The notes below the pieces were generated by a model, which did not search any database, was not told the origin of the DNA, and saw only the letters and a list, made by a program, of their open reading frames with translations. From Closterium sp. NIES-65 (lineage: Eukaryota; Streptophyta; Zygnematophyceae; Desmidiales; Closteriaceae), in contig CANXME010002068.1 of the NCBI GenBank assembly GCA_948144175.1, forward strand, positions 1,302,001-1,366,000: a DNA stretch of 64,000 nucleotides, given 5' to 3'. The translations under genes were made by a program, and so were the position numbers. Below, piece after piece: positions 10,725-19,993 of this stretch. How positions within the stretch are numbered: position 1 is the first letter of the stretch; each line of letters opens with the position of its first letter.

Positions 10725-10737
10725 GCTCTGATTACCA
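10725..10737 (-). other. G2 primer-binding site
   Basis: On the minus strand TGGTAATCAGAGC follows the 5' LTR after a CT spacer. It is the initiator-Met-type site with one extra A. G1 has the same geometry with an extra T at 19308-19320. Confidence 0.7.
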
Positions 10738-10739
10738 AG

Positions 10740-11111
10740 TGTGAGGATCTGGGATCGAGCTCAGAAAAGATGATTCAAATTGAATTGAATGTCCACCTGG
10801 GTACAACACGAGGCTATATATAGGCTCGACACAAGGCCCCGTAACCAGGTGTTACGCGAAGGTTCCGCGAGTCGCGAAGCGTCCCGAACAGATCCTTACC
10901 GAATTCGGTAGGGGCAATTCGGTGGCAACCGAAAAGCCAGAATTCGGTGCACGCAACCTAGCTCGGTGCTATAACTATAATAAAATATAGGAAAGCACCT
11001 AGCCTAGGAAATCAAGCAATTCATGCATGCATATGATTATCCTATGCTAGAAATAGCATGATAAAGTAGACGCAAGCAAGCATAGCTAGCATAAGCCGTC
11101 GTACTCTCACA
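10740..11111 (-). repeat. G2 LTR (5' LTR)
   Basis: 372-bp partner of 6233-6605, followed by the GTGGG target duplication. Confidence 0.93.
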
Positions 11112-13945
11112 GTGGGGGTGGAGGTGTCGGTGGCGGCACTGGAGGCGGAGGCGGCGGCGGCGATGGCGATGGGAGCGGAGGTGGCAGAGGTGGCGGCAGT
11201 GGAGGAGGCGGCGGAGGCGGCGGTAGTAGCGGAGGCGGCGGATGCGGCGGAGGCGGCGGGGGTGGCGGTGGAGCTGGTCGCGGGTCTACACAGAGGAGTG
11301 GCTCCGGTGGTGGTCCGCGCCACCAGCAGTAGCGCAGTCGTGAGACCCTGTCACCTCAGCAGCTCCGTGAGTGGTACACTGCACGCCAGCGGGGTGTGGG
11401 TTTTGGTCCGTGCACCTACGTCCTGCGCACCGGCGACCATGCCGGTGAGCAGTGTGGGGGTGCGCATCCCACCCAGCGCTGCTTTGGCCGCCTGACGGAC
11501 GCGTGGCGTCACCAGTTCCCGGAGGCCACAGAGATCCCTCGCTGGGGCGAGCTGTCTAGGGCGGGCGTTGCCATCTATGATCTTGATTTTGATGCTATCC
11601 TTTCCGCCACGTATGCTGTGTCTATTAGTGATGAGGGTGACTGTTACCGGTGTTTCCCGCCCGATCCGGGCATTGAGACTGCTGCTCTAGGTACTGGTGA
11701 GGCGGCTGCCCTAGGTGCTTGCGATGCTGCTGCTCTAGGTGCTAGTGCGTTTGCGTCCTCAGGTGCTGGTGAGTCTGCGCTCTCAGGTACTACGTCGGCT
11801 TCGGCCTCCCTCACCTTCACCCTTGACTCTGGGGCTTCTGGCTCCTTCTTTCGGGACCGCACCACACTCACGCCGCTTAGTCGGCCGGTTGCGGTGTCTC
11901 TGGCTGACCCCTCTGGGGGTCCTGTCCTGTCTCACTTCTCCACAGTTCTCCCGTGTCCGGCGTCTCCCTCTGGCACCCTGTCTGGTCTCTACCTCCCCTC
12001 GTTCTCTACGAACCTAGTGAGTGGTGCTGACCTACAGGATGGGGGAGTACACCAGTTCACTCCTGCACGTCAGCGGGTGACGCACTGCACAGAGGCTAGT
12101 ACAGGCCGACACCTGGCTACGTTTACCCGTCGGCCGGGGTCGAGCCTTTACACACTGACCACTCCGTCTCCTCCGCTTGTTGAGTCTGGCATGGTCACTG
12201 CGTCGGGTCTGGTGCTTGCTGCAGCGTCCAGGTCTGGTCCTGAGTCTGCCCCCTGTTTGTGTCGTCTCCTGTCTCACGAGACTCTCCTCTGGCACCACCG
12301 CCTTGGTCACCCCTCTCTGCTTCGGCTCAGAGGCATGGCCTCCCGTCTTCTTGTTTCTGGTCTCCCTTGGTCCCTCCCTCCCCTTCCTCAGGGCCCTGGC
12401 CCTACCTATGTCCCCTATGTCGAGGGGCGCCAGCGGGCTGCCCCTCACTCCTCCCAGTTTCCTCCGGCAGAGGCCCCGTTGCAGACGCTTCACCTAGACG
12501 TGTGGGGCCCAGCCCGCGTCCGTGGACAGGGTCACGAGCGCTACTTCCTGCTTGTTGTTGATGACTACTCGCGTTACACCACAGTCTTCCCCTTGCGCAA
12601 CAAGGGTGATGTCACTGAGGTGCTGATCGACTGGATCCGCGCAGCTCGTCTCCAGCTCAGGCAGAGCTTTGGCTCGGACTTTCCTGTTCTGCGTCTGCAC
12701 TCGGACACAGGCGGAAAGTTTTCTTCTGGCCTTCTGAGAGCCTGCTGTCGCGCACGAGGAATCTGTCAGACCTTCACGCTTACGGACTCCCCGCAGCAAA
12801 AAGTGATTGCTGAGCGCCGCATTGGCATGGTCATGGACGTCGCTCGTACGTCTATGATGCATGCAGCTGCTCCCCATTTTCTGTGGCCGTTTGCGGTGAG
12901 GTACGCGGTGCATCATATCAACCTACACCCCAAGGTCTCCAGGCCGGAGACCTCCCCAGCCTTGCTGTGGACGGGGAAGGTTGGCGATGCGTCGGCGTTC
13001 CGGGTCTGGGGATCTCGGGCGTTTGTCCGCGACTTGTTTGCGGACAAGCTGTCCCCTCGTGCTGCTCCTTGCGTCTTCCTGGGGTTCCCCCCTGACGCGC
13101 CTGGGTGGCAGTTCTACCACCCCACCTCTCGCCGTGTTCTATCCTCCCAGGACGTGACGTTTGACGAGTCGGTCCCCTACTACCGCCTCTTCCCCTACCG
13201 CACTCCGTCCCTCCCCCCGCCACCGCTCTTCCTTGTACCAGGTCCCCCTCCGGTAGACCCCCTCCCCCCCCAGGGTCCGTCCCCTTCAGGTGTGTCCCAG
13301 GTAGACACAGTCGAGCCTGTCGAGGTCACTGGTGACTCTGGTGCTGCTGAGGGTGCTGAGCCTGGGGGTGCTGCGACTGGGGGTGCTGAGCCTGAGGGTG
13401 CTGAGCCTAGGGGTGCTGCGACTGGGGGTGCTGAGCCTGGGGGTGCTCAGCCTGGGGGTGCTGAGTCTAAGGGTGCTGCGCCTGGGGGTGCTGAGCGTGG
13501 GGGTGCTGAGCCTGGGGGTGCTGAGTCTGGGGGTGCTGAGCTTGGAGGTACTCCGCCTGGGGGTTCTCCGGGTGCTTCGTCTCGCCGGGAGCCACTCTCT
13601 CCACGGGAGCTGCGCGAGTGGTTTTCCCGGCGCTGGAGGCGTGCTGCTGGTGCTGGAGGTTCTTCGGCTACTGAGGGTGCTGCTGTCGCGGGTCCCGGAG
13701 GTGCTCGTACTGGGAGTACTGGAGCTGTTGGGCCTGCGGGTTTGCCTGGAGCTGGTACTGCTAAGGGTGTTGGAGCTGAGACTACTGCTGGCGGTACTAC
13801 TACGGGTACTCCTGGTACTACTGGAGGTTCTAGCGCTACTAGAGGTGCAGTTGCAGCGGGTGCTCCTGCTTGGGGTGCTGGTGCTGTCCCTGCTGTGTCT
13901 GGCGTCGCCGCGCGACCTCGACCGTACTTCGTTCTACTCCTGTAG
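11112..13945 (+). pseudogene. Copia A gag tail, protease and integrase
   Basis: After a glycine-rich run and an in-frame TAG near 11330, the frame reads LSPQQLREWYTARQRG, a C-x13-C-x3-H-x4-C cluster (CTYVLRTG ... CGGAHPTQRC), protease TLDSGASGSFF, the pre-integrase zinc region WHHRLGHPS, and integrase with HLDVWGP, LHSDTGGKFSS and VIAERRIGM. D, D and E remain, but SDRGGEF and QQNGIAERR of the relatives are altered here. A run of about 14 GGAEP-type repeats (13340-13570) precedes a second LREW motif. Translation ends at a TAG (13943-13945) where the related element has CAG. Confidence 0.88.
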
Positions 13946-16174
13946 CAGGTTCTTGGTCTTCCGCCTTCTACTGGTCCTCCTCCTTCTTTAGCGTGTCCAC
14001 AGCCAGACCCGTCACAGTTACAGTTGCAGCCTTCCTCCTCTTTGCATGCTCCTTCTCCCTATACTGGTCCTACTTGAGGTCTTACTGAGCGTCGTGAGCC
14101 TGCGTCTCGCCCTGCGTCGCCTGTCCGTGCTGCTCGCGCTAGTGGTCGTGGTTCGCGTCAGCGTCCTCCTCCTGTCCCTGGCACGCACAGGATGTCTCTG
14201 CGTCCGTCCACTGCTCCTCTGCGTGCCCCTTTGCCCTGTCCTTCTGCGTCCTCTCTTCCTGCTTTTGCCGACCCGGAGTCGGACTCTCTTCGTGCTGCTA
14301 GTCCTACTGTCACGCGTCTCCTGGCTACTGTCGTCACTGACCCTTCCTTCGAGTCCACTGCTGCGTCTGCCTTAGTTGCTGAGCTCGTCGACTTTGCTGC
14401 TCGCTGTCGCCTAGACTACGCTGCTAGTCTTGTTGCTGAGTCTGAGTCTGTATGTCCTCCGTCCGTCGGGGGTGAGTGTGCCCTTGGCACGGACGTCCTT
14501 GAGGACAGGTAGGAGGAGTTCCAGTGCTTTGCTACTGCTTCACCTCATCTCGTGTCCGTACTCCTTACCCCTGAGGGAGACCCGGATGTACTTGACAACC
14601 CGACTCCGCGCTCTTACGCGGAGGCGATAGAGGGTCCCTACTCCTCTTAGTGGCATGCAGCTATGGATGCAGAGATGGCTTCCTGGAAGTCCACAGGCAC
14701 CTACGTTGACGCTGTCCCCCCTCCTGGGGCGAACATCGTCAGTGGCATGTGGATCTTCAGGGTGAAGCGGCCGCCGGGTTCTCCGCCTGTCTTCAAGGCG
14801 CGTTACGTGGCTCGTGGCTTCAGTCAGCGGCAGGGAGTTGACTACTTTCAGACCTTCTCTCCCACCCCGAATATGACCACTCTTCGGGTACTGCTGCACG
14901 TTGCTGCTCACCGTGACTACGAGCTGCACTCTCTTGACTTCAGTACAGCTTTCTTGCAGGGCAGCCTGCACGAGGAGATCTGGCTGCGCCGCCCACCTGG
15001 CTTCACTGGGTCTTTCCCTCCTGGTACCCAGTGGAGTCTCCGGCGTCCAGTCTACGGTCTCCGCCAGGCGCCACGTGAGTGGCACGACACACTGAGGACT
15101 ACGCTTGTTTTCTTGGGTTTGCTCCTTCTACTGCCGACCCGTCGCTGTTTCTGCGCACCGACACCTCTCTGCCGCCGTTCTACATCCTCGTGTACGTCGA
15201 CGACTTGGTCTTTGCCAAAGCTGACACTGCTGGACTCGCCTACGTGAAGTCCGAGGTGCAGAAGAGACACACGTGCACAGACCTGGGTGAACTGCGCAGC
15301 TACCTTGGCTTGCAGATCACCCGGGACAGAGCACAACGCACTTACTCTGACTCAGTCACACATGGTGCAGCAGGTCCTTCAGCGCTTCGGCTTCACGTAC
15401 TCCTCGCCTCAGGCCACTCCTCTGTCTACTCGCCACTCGCTCTCAGCTCTGCCTTCGGATGAGTCCGTAGAGTCGAGTGGCCCGTATCCAGAGCTTGTTG
15501 GCTGCCTCATGTACCTGATGACCTGCACACGACCTGACCTTGCATACCCTCTTAGCATTCTCGCACGCTGTGTTGCTCCTGGTAGACACCGACTAGAGCA
15601 CATGGCTGCAGCGAAGAGGGTGTTGTGCTACGTGTGCAGTACGTCGGGCATGGGGCTAGTGCTTGGAGGGCGGAGTCCAGTGGTCCTCACTGGGCACGCG
15701 GACGCTTCTTGGGCTGACGACCAGGCTACGCAGCGGTCGTCACTGGGCTACACCTTCAGCCTTGGTTCCGGCTCTGTTTCGTGGCGGGCTACTCGCTCGT
15801 CTTCTGTTCTCGGCTCCAGTTGTGAGGCTGAGATCTACGTTGGGGCCATGGCTGCACAGGAGCTTCGCTGGCTCACCTACCTGCTGACCGACCTTGGAGA
15901 GTCGCCTCGTTCTCCTCCAGTCCTCTATGTAGACAACAAGGCCATGCTGGCCTTGTGTCGAGAGCAGAGACTGGAGCACAGGACGAAGCACATTGCTCTT
16001 CGCTACTTTCTTGCTTGTGAGCTACAGCAGCGTGGTCAGCTGCGGCTTGCGTACGTGGCCTCTGAGGCCAACACTGCTGATGTCTTCACCAAGGCACTTG
16101 CGCCTTATGATCATCAGCGCTTCTGCACGCAGCTGGGTCTTGTGCCTGTCTTGCCTCACTTGCTCACCTCTTGA
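13946..16174 (+). pseudogene. Copia A reverse transcriptase and RNase H
   Basis: Homology continues past the 13943 stop through further stops at about 14510 and 14648, both TAG for CAG. The RT begins MASWKSTGTYVDAVPPPGAN (14663 on), includes FSTAFLQGSLHEEIW (motif A region) and YVDDLVFAKADTAG, and has frameshifts near 15100-15115 and 15340. RNase H runs GHADASWADDQ ... SSCEAEIYVGAMAAQ and ends with the copia C-terminal tail ADVFTKALAPYDHQ. Together with the upstream damage, A cannot make an active polymerase. Confidence 0.88.
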
Positions 16175-16383
16175 CCTTGCTCGCACTGTTGCATATATAT
16201 ACACGTGCTCTTGCTTGTCTAGTCCTTTATATATATCTACTCCTGCATGTGAACTGCCTTGTGGCCTTGAACTTGTGCTCGGAATGTGTGGTGACTTTGT
16301 GATCCACCCTGAGCTTGCTTTGCTTTGCTTTGCTTGACTGGTCTTGTGACCCCTTGTTCTCCCCCACTTTGCCTATGGGGGTG

Positions 16384-16514
16384 TGTCAGAACATATAGCT
16401 TGTGCTTATTGTGTAGGCTATAGTGGGGTAGCCCATAAGGGGTACAACCCAATTAGGGTAAATACTTGTACTCAGTTCATTCATAGTTCAATCATTCTCG
16501 TTTCAGTTTTCTCA
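16384..16514 (+). repeat. Copia A 3' LTR
   Basis: 131-bp partner of 4115-4245. It is followed by CGGTG, the second copy of the target duplication. Confidence 0.93.
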
Positions 16515-17035
16515 CGGTGTGGGTCGGCGATGCGCAGGACGGGCGGTGAACAAAGAACATTTTTCAGGGCAGAGAAGGCAGCATGCTCTTTCTCCCCCCA
16601 CGTAAAAGCGACCCCCTTCCGCAGTAAATCCGCCAGTGGGACAGTTAACCGTGCCATATCGGGGACGAACCGACGCACATAATTAACGAACCCTAAAAAG
16701 CTCTGCAGCTCTGTGATGTTCGTCGGGGGATGCCACGCTTTTACCGTATCCAGCTTCTTTGGGTCGATTTCAACTCCAGCCTCCGAAATAACGTGCCCCA
16801 AAAATTCTAACCTATCCTGGAAGAACTCGCACTTGGAACCCTTGGTCAGTAATCTGTGCTCGTCTAAAACCTTAAACACTGCTTCCAGATCTGCTAAGTG
16901 CTGCTGCTTATCCCGACTGTACACTAGGATGTCGTCGAGGTAAACTATTACACATTTATTTAAGAGCGGCCTAAATGCATCGCTCATGGTCATCTGAAAA
17001 GTCGCCAGTGTGTTGGTCAGCCCGAATGGCATCAC
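16515..17035 (-). pseudogene. G1 reverse transcriptase, C-terminal half
   Basis: Minus-strand reading gives MMPFGLTNTLATFQMTM, the catalytic box IVYLDDILVYS, FLGHVISEAGVEIDP and the connection region FLGFVNYVRRFVPDMARL, ending at LRIADP where copia A inserted; RNase H continues at 4114. The YLDD pair is intact. The join to the N-terminal half (17032-18279) needs a one-base shift near 17075, where an extra A throws the frame out. Confidence 0.88.
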
Positions 17036-18279
17036 AGTGTACTCGAACGACCCGTACCTAGTCCTGAAAGCTGTTTCGGCGCAGTCCGATGATCGACCCT
17101 AATCTGATGGTAACCTCCCCGTAAATATATTTTCGTAAGAACCCGTGCTGTTCGCAGTTGGTCGATCAGTTCGTCGGCGCGGGGAATGGGGTACCGCGAC
17201 TTGACTGTTACCCTGTTCAGTGCTCTGTAGTTGATACACATGCGAAAACCCCCGTCTTTTTTCGGCGTGAATAGTATCGGTGCGGCGAACGGTGACGAGC
17301 TCGGTCTGATGAATTTTTTCTCTAACAGGTTACCTAACTGCTTCCTTAGTTCGTCAAGCTCGGGCTGTGTCAGTATGAACTGGCGCTGTACGGTTAGCTG
17401 TGCCCCCAGTTCTAATTCGTTTCGTTGGTCATGTGCTCGCTGAGGTGGCACTCCTTCTGGTAAGTCGTCGGGGAAAATCCCGGGGTATCGTTTCAAGAGT
17501 TCCTGTAATTCGGGCGGTACGGCTGCCAGCATTTTCTTGAAATCACTCGGCTGCTCTGCTTCCTCTACTACTACGATGTCTACTGCGTACACGTCAGCTC
17601 CAGTAGCGACAGCCCGTTTCATTGTGATGGTGTTGACGTGTACCGTTGAAGACTCGGGCGACTGCCAGCGAGGTAGCTCGACCCAGTTACCACTACTTCG
17701 CACGGTGCAGCTACCCGTCATCCAGTCAATTCGCGGGTTGTATCGTCGCAGCCAATCACGTCCTAGTAAAATATCGTGCCCATCCAGTGTCGTTGCGAGC
17801 ATTTCCTGTGTAAACCCTGAATTTCCCCCGCAACGGACTTTGAATCTCTCTACCTTCTCCCGTATGGCCAGTGGCGTGCCGTCGACTAAGCGTGCGTCTA
17901 TCTCTGGTAAGCAACGGCTAAGTGTCAGCTGCAGTTTTCGTGCGGTTGCGGTATTAACTAAACTGTGGCTTGCTCCTCCGTCGATAAAAATCTTCACTGC
18001 TGCTCCCTGTATTTTCCCGTGGATCAGTACTGGGCAATCCATTGCTGTACCCTCCTTATTCGTCCGAGTCCGATCGATAGCATGAATTGGTACTGTGACT
18101 CGGTGAGGGTCGGTGGGGTTGGGCGAGCAGGCAGTCTCGTCAGTAGTTGGCCCGATTCCTACTGACTGCTGGCGTTTCCCTGCTTTGGAGACTCCCTCCC
18201 CTGCTCTGCTCCGCGGCGCCTTAGCTCCTCTGGGCATTCGCTCTTGCGATGGCCCGGCCTGTTGCAAGCAAAGCATCAC
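17032..18279 (-). pseudogene. G1 protease and RT N-terminal half
   Basis: The protease shows FIDGGASHSLV, where Gly replaces the usual Ser/Thr after the catalytic Asp, and later DILLGRDWLRRYNPRIDW, typical of gypsy proteases. RT follows: EKKFIRPSSSPFAAPILF, TPKKDGGFRMCINYRALN, then LTKIYLRGGYHQIRV. In gypsy RTs the last motif is normally IDLR, so the catalytic Asp of motif A is Tyr here. The frame ends after a one-base insertion. Even without the nested insertions the polymerase would be inactive. Confidence 0.88.
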
Positions 18280-19205
18280 CCCTTAAACGGTGCGGCAGCT
18301 GAATTCGTCGCATCGGCATGTACAGTGGCGTGCTCGATCGGTCCCCGATGACGATGTCCATAGTAGGACCCCGGTCTCAGACGGCGTAAAATGTCGATTT
18401 TCTCGGCGAGCGCGAGAATCTCGTTGAAGTTCGAGAGCCCGCGTAGCATGATTTCGTGCGAGATGTCCGGCTTCAGCCCTCCGACGTAACGGTCCACCCG
18501 CTCCGCTTCGTGCATGTAGCCGACTTGCTCGCATAATGCGAGAAAACCACTCGTATAGTCTTGAACCGATCCAAGCTGTCGCCGAGTGCGCAATCTCTAA
18601 CGCGCCGAAATAGAAGTCGCGATCGGCTCGAAGCGCGCTCGAAGCCCTGCGCACCACGCATCCCACGTGCTGTATTGGGCAGTCTCGCAGAATGAACTCC
18701 AGGTGACAGCTGGGCCCGTGGGCCCTTCCTCTTGCGACGATGGCTCGTACGCGCGTAGCGACGTTGCGATCACTCGCCACCAGTCCATGGCGGGGCCCCT
18801 TAGCAGCAAAACGACATACCGAATCTTTGCTGCGTCCGACTCGACGTAATTCGCGTCGAAGAAGATGTTCATCGTGGCGCCATCGCTGGCTGCGCCTGAG
18901 CGCTGTCTCACGCTGTTGTTTTGTGTTGGTGTGCCGAACGAGTTGACGATCGGCTCGTCTGATTGTGCAGATGCATTTGTCGGTGCGTGTGGTGGCGCTG
19001 GAGTGTTCATCGTTGATTGCTGACGTGCGGAGTCACGTTCCGCCGTGAGCGTCGCAATTTCGGGCGCCGAATCTTCAAGTTGGCGCACCAGACGGTCGAG
19101 CTGCTCCTGCGACAATGTGGCGAGCGTGAATACGGCCACGGCGGGGGTGTCGGGCGAGCTCAGCGAGAGCCTCGGTCGTGGCCGTGCGTGCTTACGAGAG
19201 AGCAC
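18276..19205 (-). pseudogene. G1 gag
   Basis: Two frames separated by a stop at about 18594-18596 make one gag: a coiled-coil-like LSQEQLDRLVRQLEDSAPEI, capsid-type LLLRGPAMDWWRVIATSL, WDAWCAGLRARFEPI, then QDYTSGFLALCEQVGYM and YVGGLKPDISHEIML. The likeliest start is the ATG at 19010 (MNTPAPP); the frame is open further upstream. I do not find a zinc knuckle in the C-terminal part. A second overlapping frame is a shadow. Confidence 0.75.
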
Positions 19206-19307
19206 TACGAGCGGCGGTGCTGTGTCGCTGAGATACGTCTACCCCCCCCCAAAAATTGAGATAGTGGGGAAGCGAAGGTGTGGGTGCGGTCCGAGAGGAG
19301 ATCGTAG

Positions 19308-19320
19308 GCTCTGAATACCA
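19308..19320 (-). other. G1 primer-binding site
   Basis: TGGTATTCAGAGC on the minus strand, two bases inside the 5' LTR. It matches the initiator-Met-type site with one extra T. Confidence 0.7.
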
Positions 19321-19322
19321 AG

Positions 19323-19665
19323 TGTTACGAGTGCAATTGAGTGAACGAACGAGAATTGCACTATCGAAGCAAGAGTACAATGAGCGAAGGCATGAGCGAA
19401 GAATATATAGCGAAACTACAGTGGTAACGGTAATGGACTGTGGTTGTCGCGCGACGGGCCTGGGACTGAGGTTGGGAAAAAGTGTCGAAGCGGAGGCCTG
19501 GAGCACGGGTTACCCGCCGAGCCGTAAGGTGGGGGTGCGATGTGCGGAGGTGGCGGGCGGATTGTCGATGCGAGGGTTGCGAGTGGTAACGGTGCTGACT
19601 GTGGTGCTACAGTGATGTACGCGTTGAGCAGGGATGCGAAGTAAGGAAAAGGAATTTTCCTTACA
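19323..19665 (-). repeat. G1 LTR (5' LTR), upstream neighbour of TERT
   Basis: 343-bp partner of 170-512. Its right edge lies 328 bp from the chosen TERT start. The LTR drives transcription leftwards, away from TERT, if it still has promoter activity. Confidence 0.93.
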
Positions 19666-19993
19666 TGTCTATACAATTTACGAAACACAAATACCGTTAA
19701 CGCTGTATCTTACGTTCTTGTTCGGCGCTTCAGCGAGGATATAATTGTTTGATGGGGTTGCAAATCCGTGCAGTGATATGTGAGACAGATATCTGCTGTG
19801 TTCGACGGCATTCATCTCAGGCTGGCATTGTGTAGAGCATGTCCGAACTGCTTTTTTCTGCAGGATATCTGCGCATGATAGTCTTTTCAGCGATGCGGGA
19901 TGCTTCTGTTTACTGAGACGACGGGCCGTCTCACTGCGCCCACCTGCTTGCATACCCACAGTAGCAGAGGCGGGTGGCACTGTCGCACACCGC
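19666..19993 (+). promoter_or_regulatory. TERT 5' flank, probable promoter and 5' UTR
   Basis: 328 bp of non-repeat sequence between G1 and the first in-frame ATG of TERT. I see no clear TATA box. The TERT frame is open for at least 100 bases upstream of 19994, so the true start could lie further left. Only this short stretch of native upstream sequence remains next to the gene. Confidence 0.45.

Larger units (their letters stand above)
6233..11111 (-). mobile_element. Ty3/gypsy element G2 with deleted RT, inserted in copia A gag
   Basis: LTRs of 373 bp (6233-6605) and 372 bp (10740-11111) differ at roughly nine sites. The target duplication GTGGG is perfect (6228-6232 and 11112-11116). The primer-like site lies at 10725-10737 and the polypurine tract at 6606-6619. 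Minus-strand gag, protease, a shortened RT-RNase H, integrase and chromodomain follow in gypsy order. Most of the RT palm is missing, so it cannot copy itself. A copia fragment (9842-10102) interrupts gag. Confidence 0.93.
4115..16514 (+). mobile_element. Ty1/copia retrotransposon A, split by gypsy G2
   Basis: 131-bp LTRs at 4115-4245 and 16384-16514 differ at about four sites. The target duplication CGGTG is perfect (4110-4114 and 16515-16519). Order: LTR, primer site (4246), GC-rich leader, gag, protease, integrase, RT, RNase H, LTR, which is copia order. G2 (6233-11111) sits in the glycine-rich gag tail. The gag has a frameshift at a C-run near 5817-5826, and pol carries several nonsense codons, mostly TAG where relatives have CAG. 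A is the only copia here with a full gag of this lineage, but it is inactive. Confidence 0.93.
170..19665 (-). mobile_element. Ty3/gypsy chromovirus-type LTR retrotransposon G1, nested and decayed
   Basis: Two 343-bp direct repeats (170-512 and 19323-19665), both TG...CA, bound an element coding on the minus strand. The order from the right is gag (about 19010-18276), protease-RT (18279-17032, 17035-16515), RNase H (4114-3571), integrase (1850 down to about 800) and chromodomain (763-542), which is gypsy order. A primer-binding-like site lies inside the right LTR and a G-run polypurine tract inside the left one. The LTRs differ at about a dozen positions by hand count, making this the oldest layer of the nest. 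It is split by N1 (1851-3570) and by copia A (4115-16514). Its frames carry stops, a frameshift and catalytic changes, so it is dead. Confidence 0.93.
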
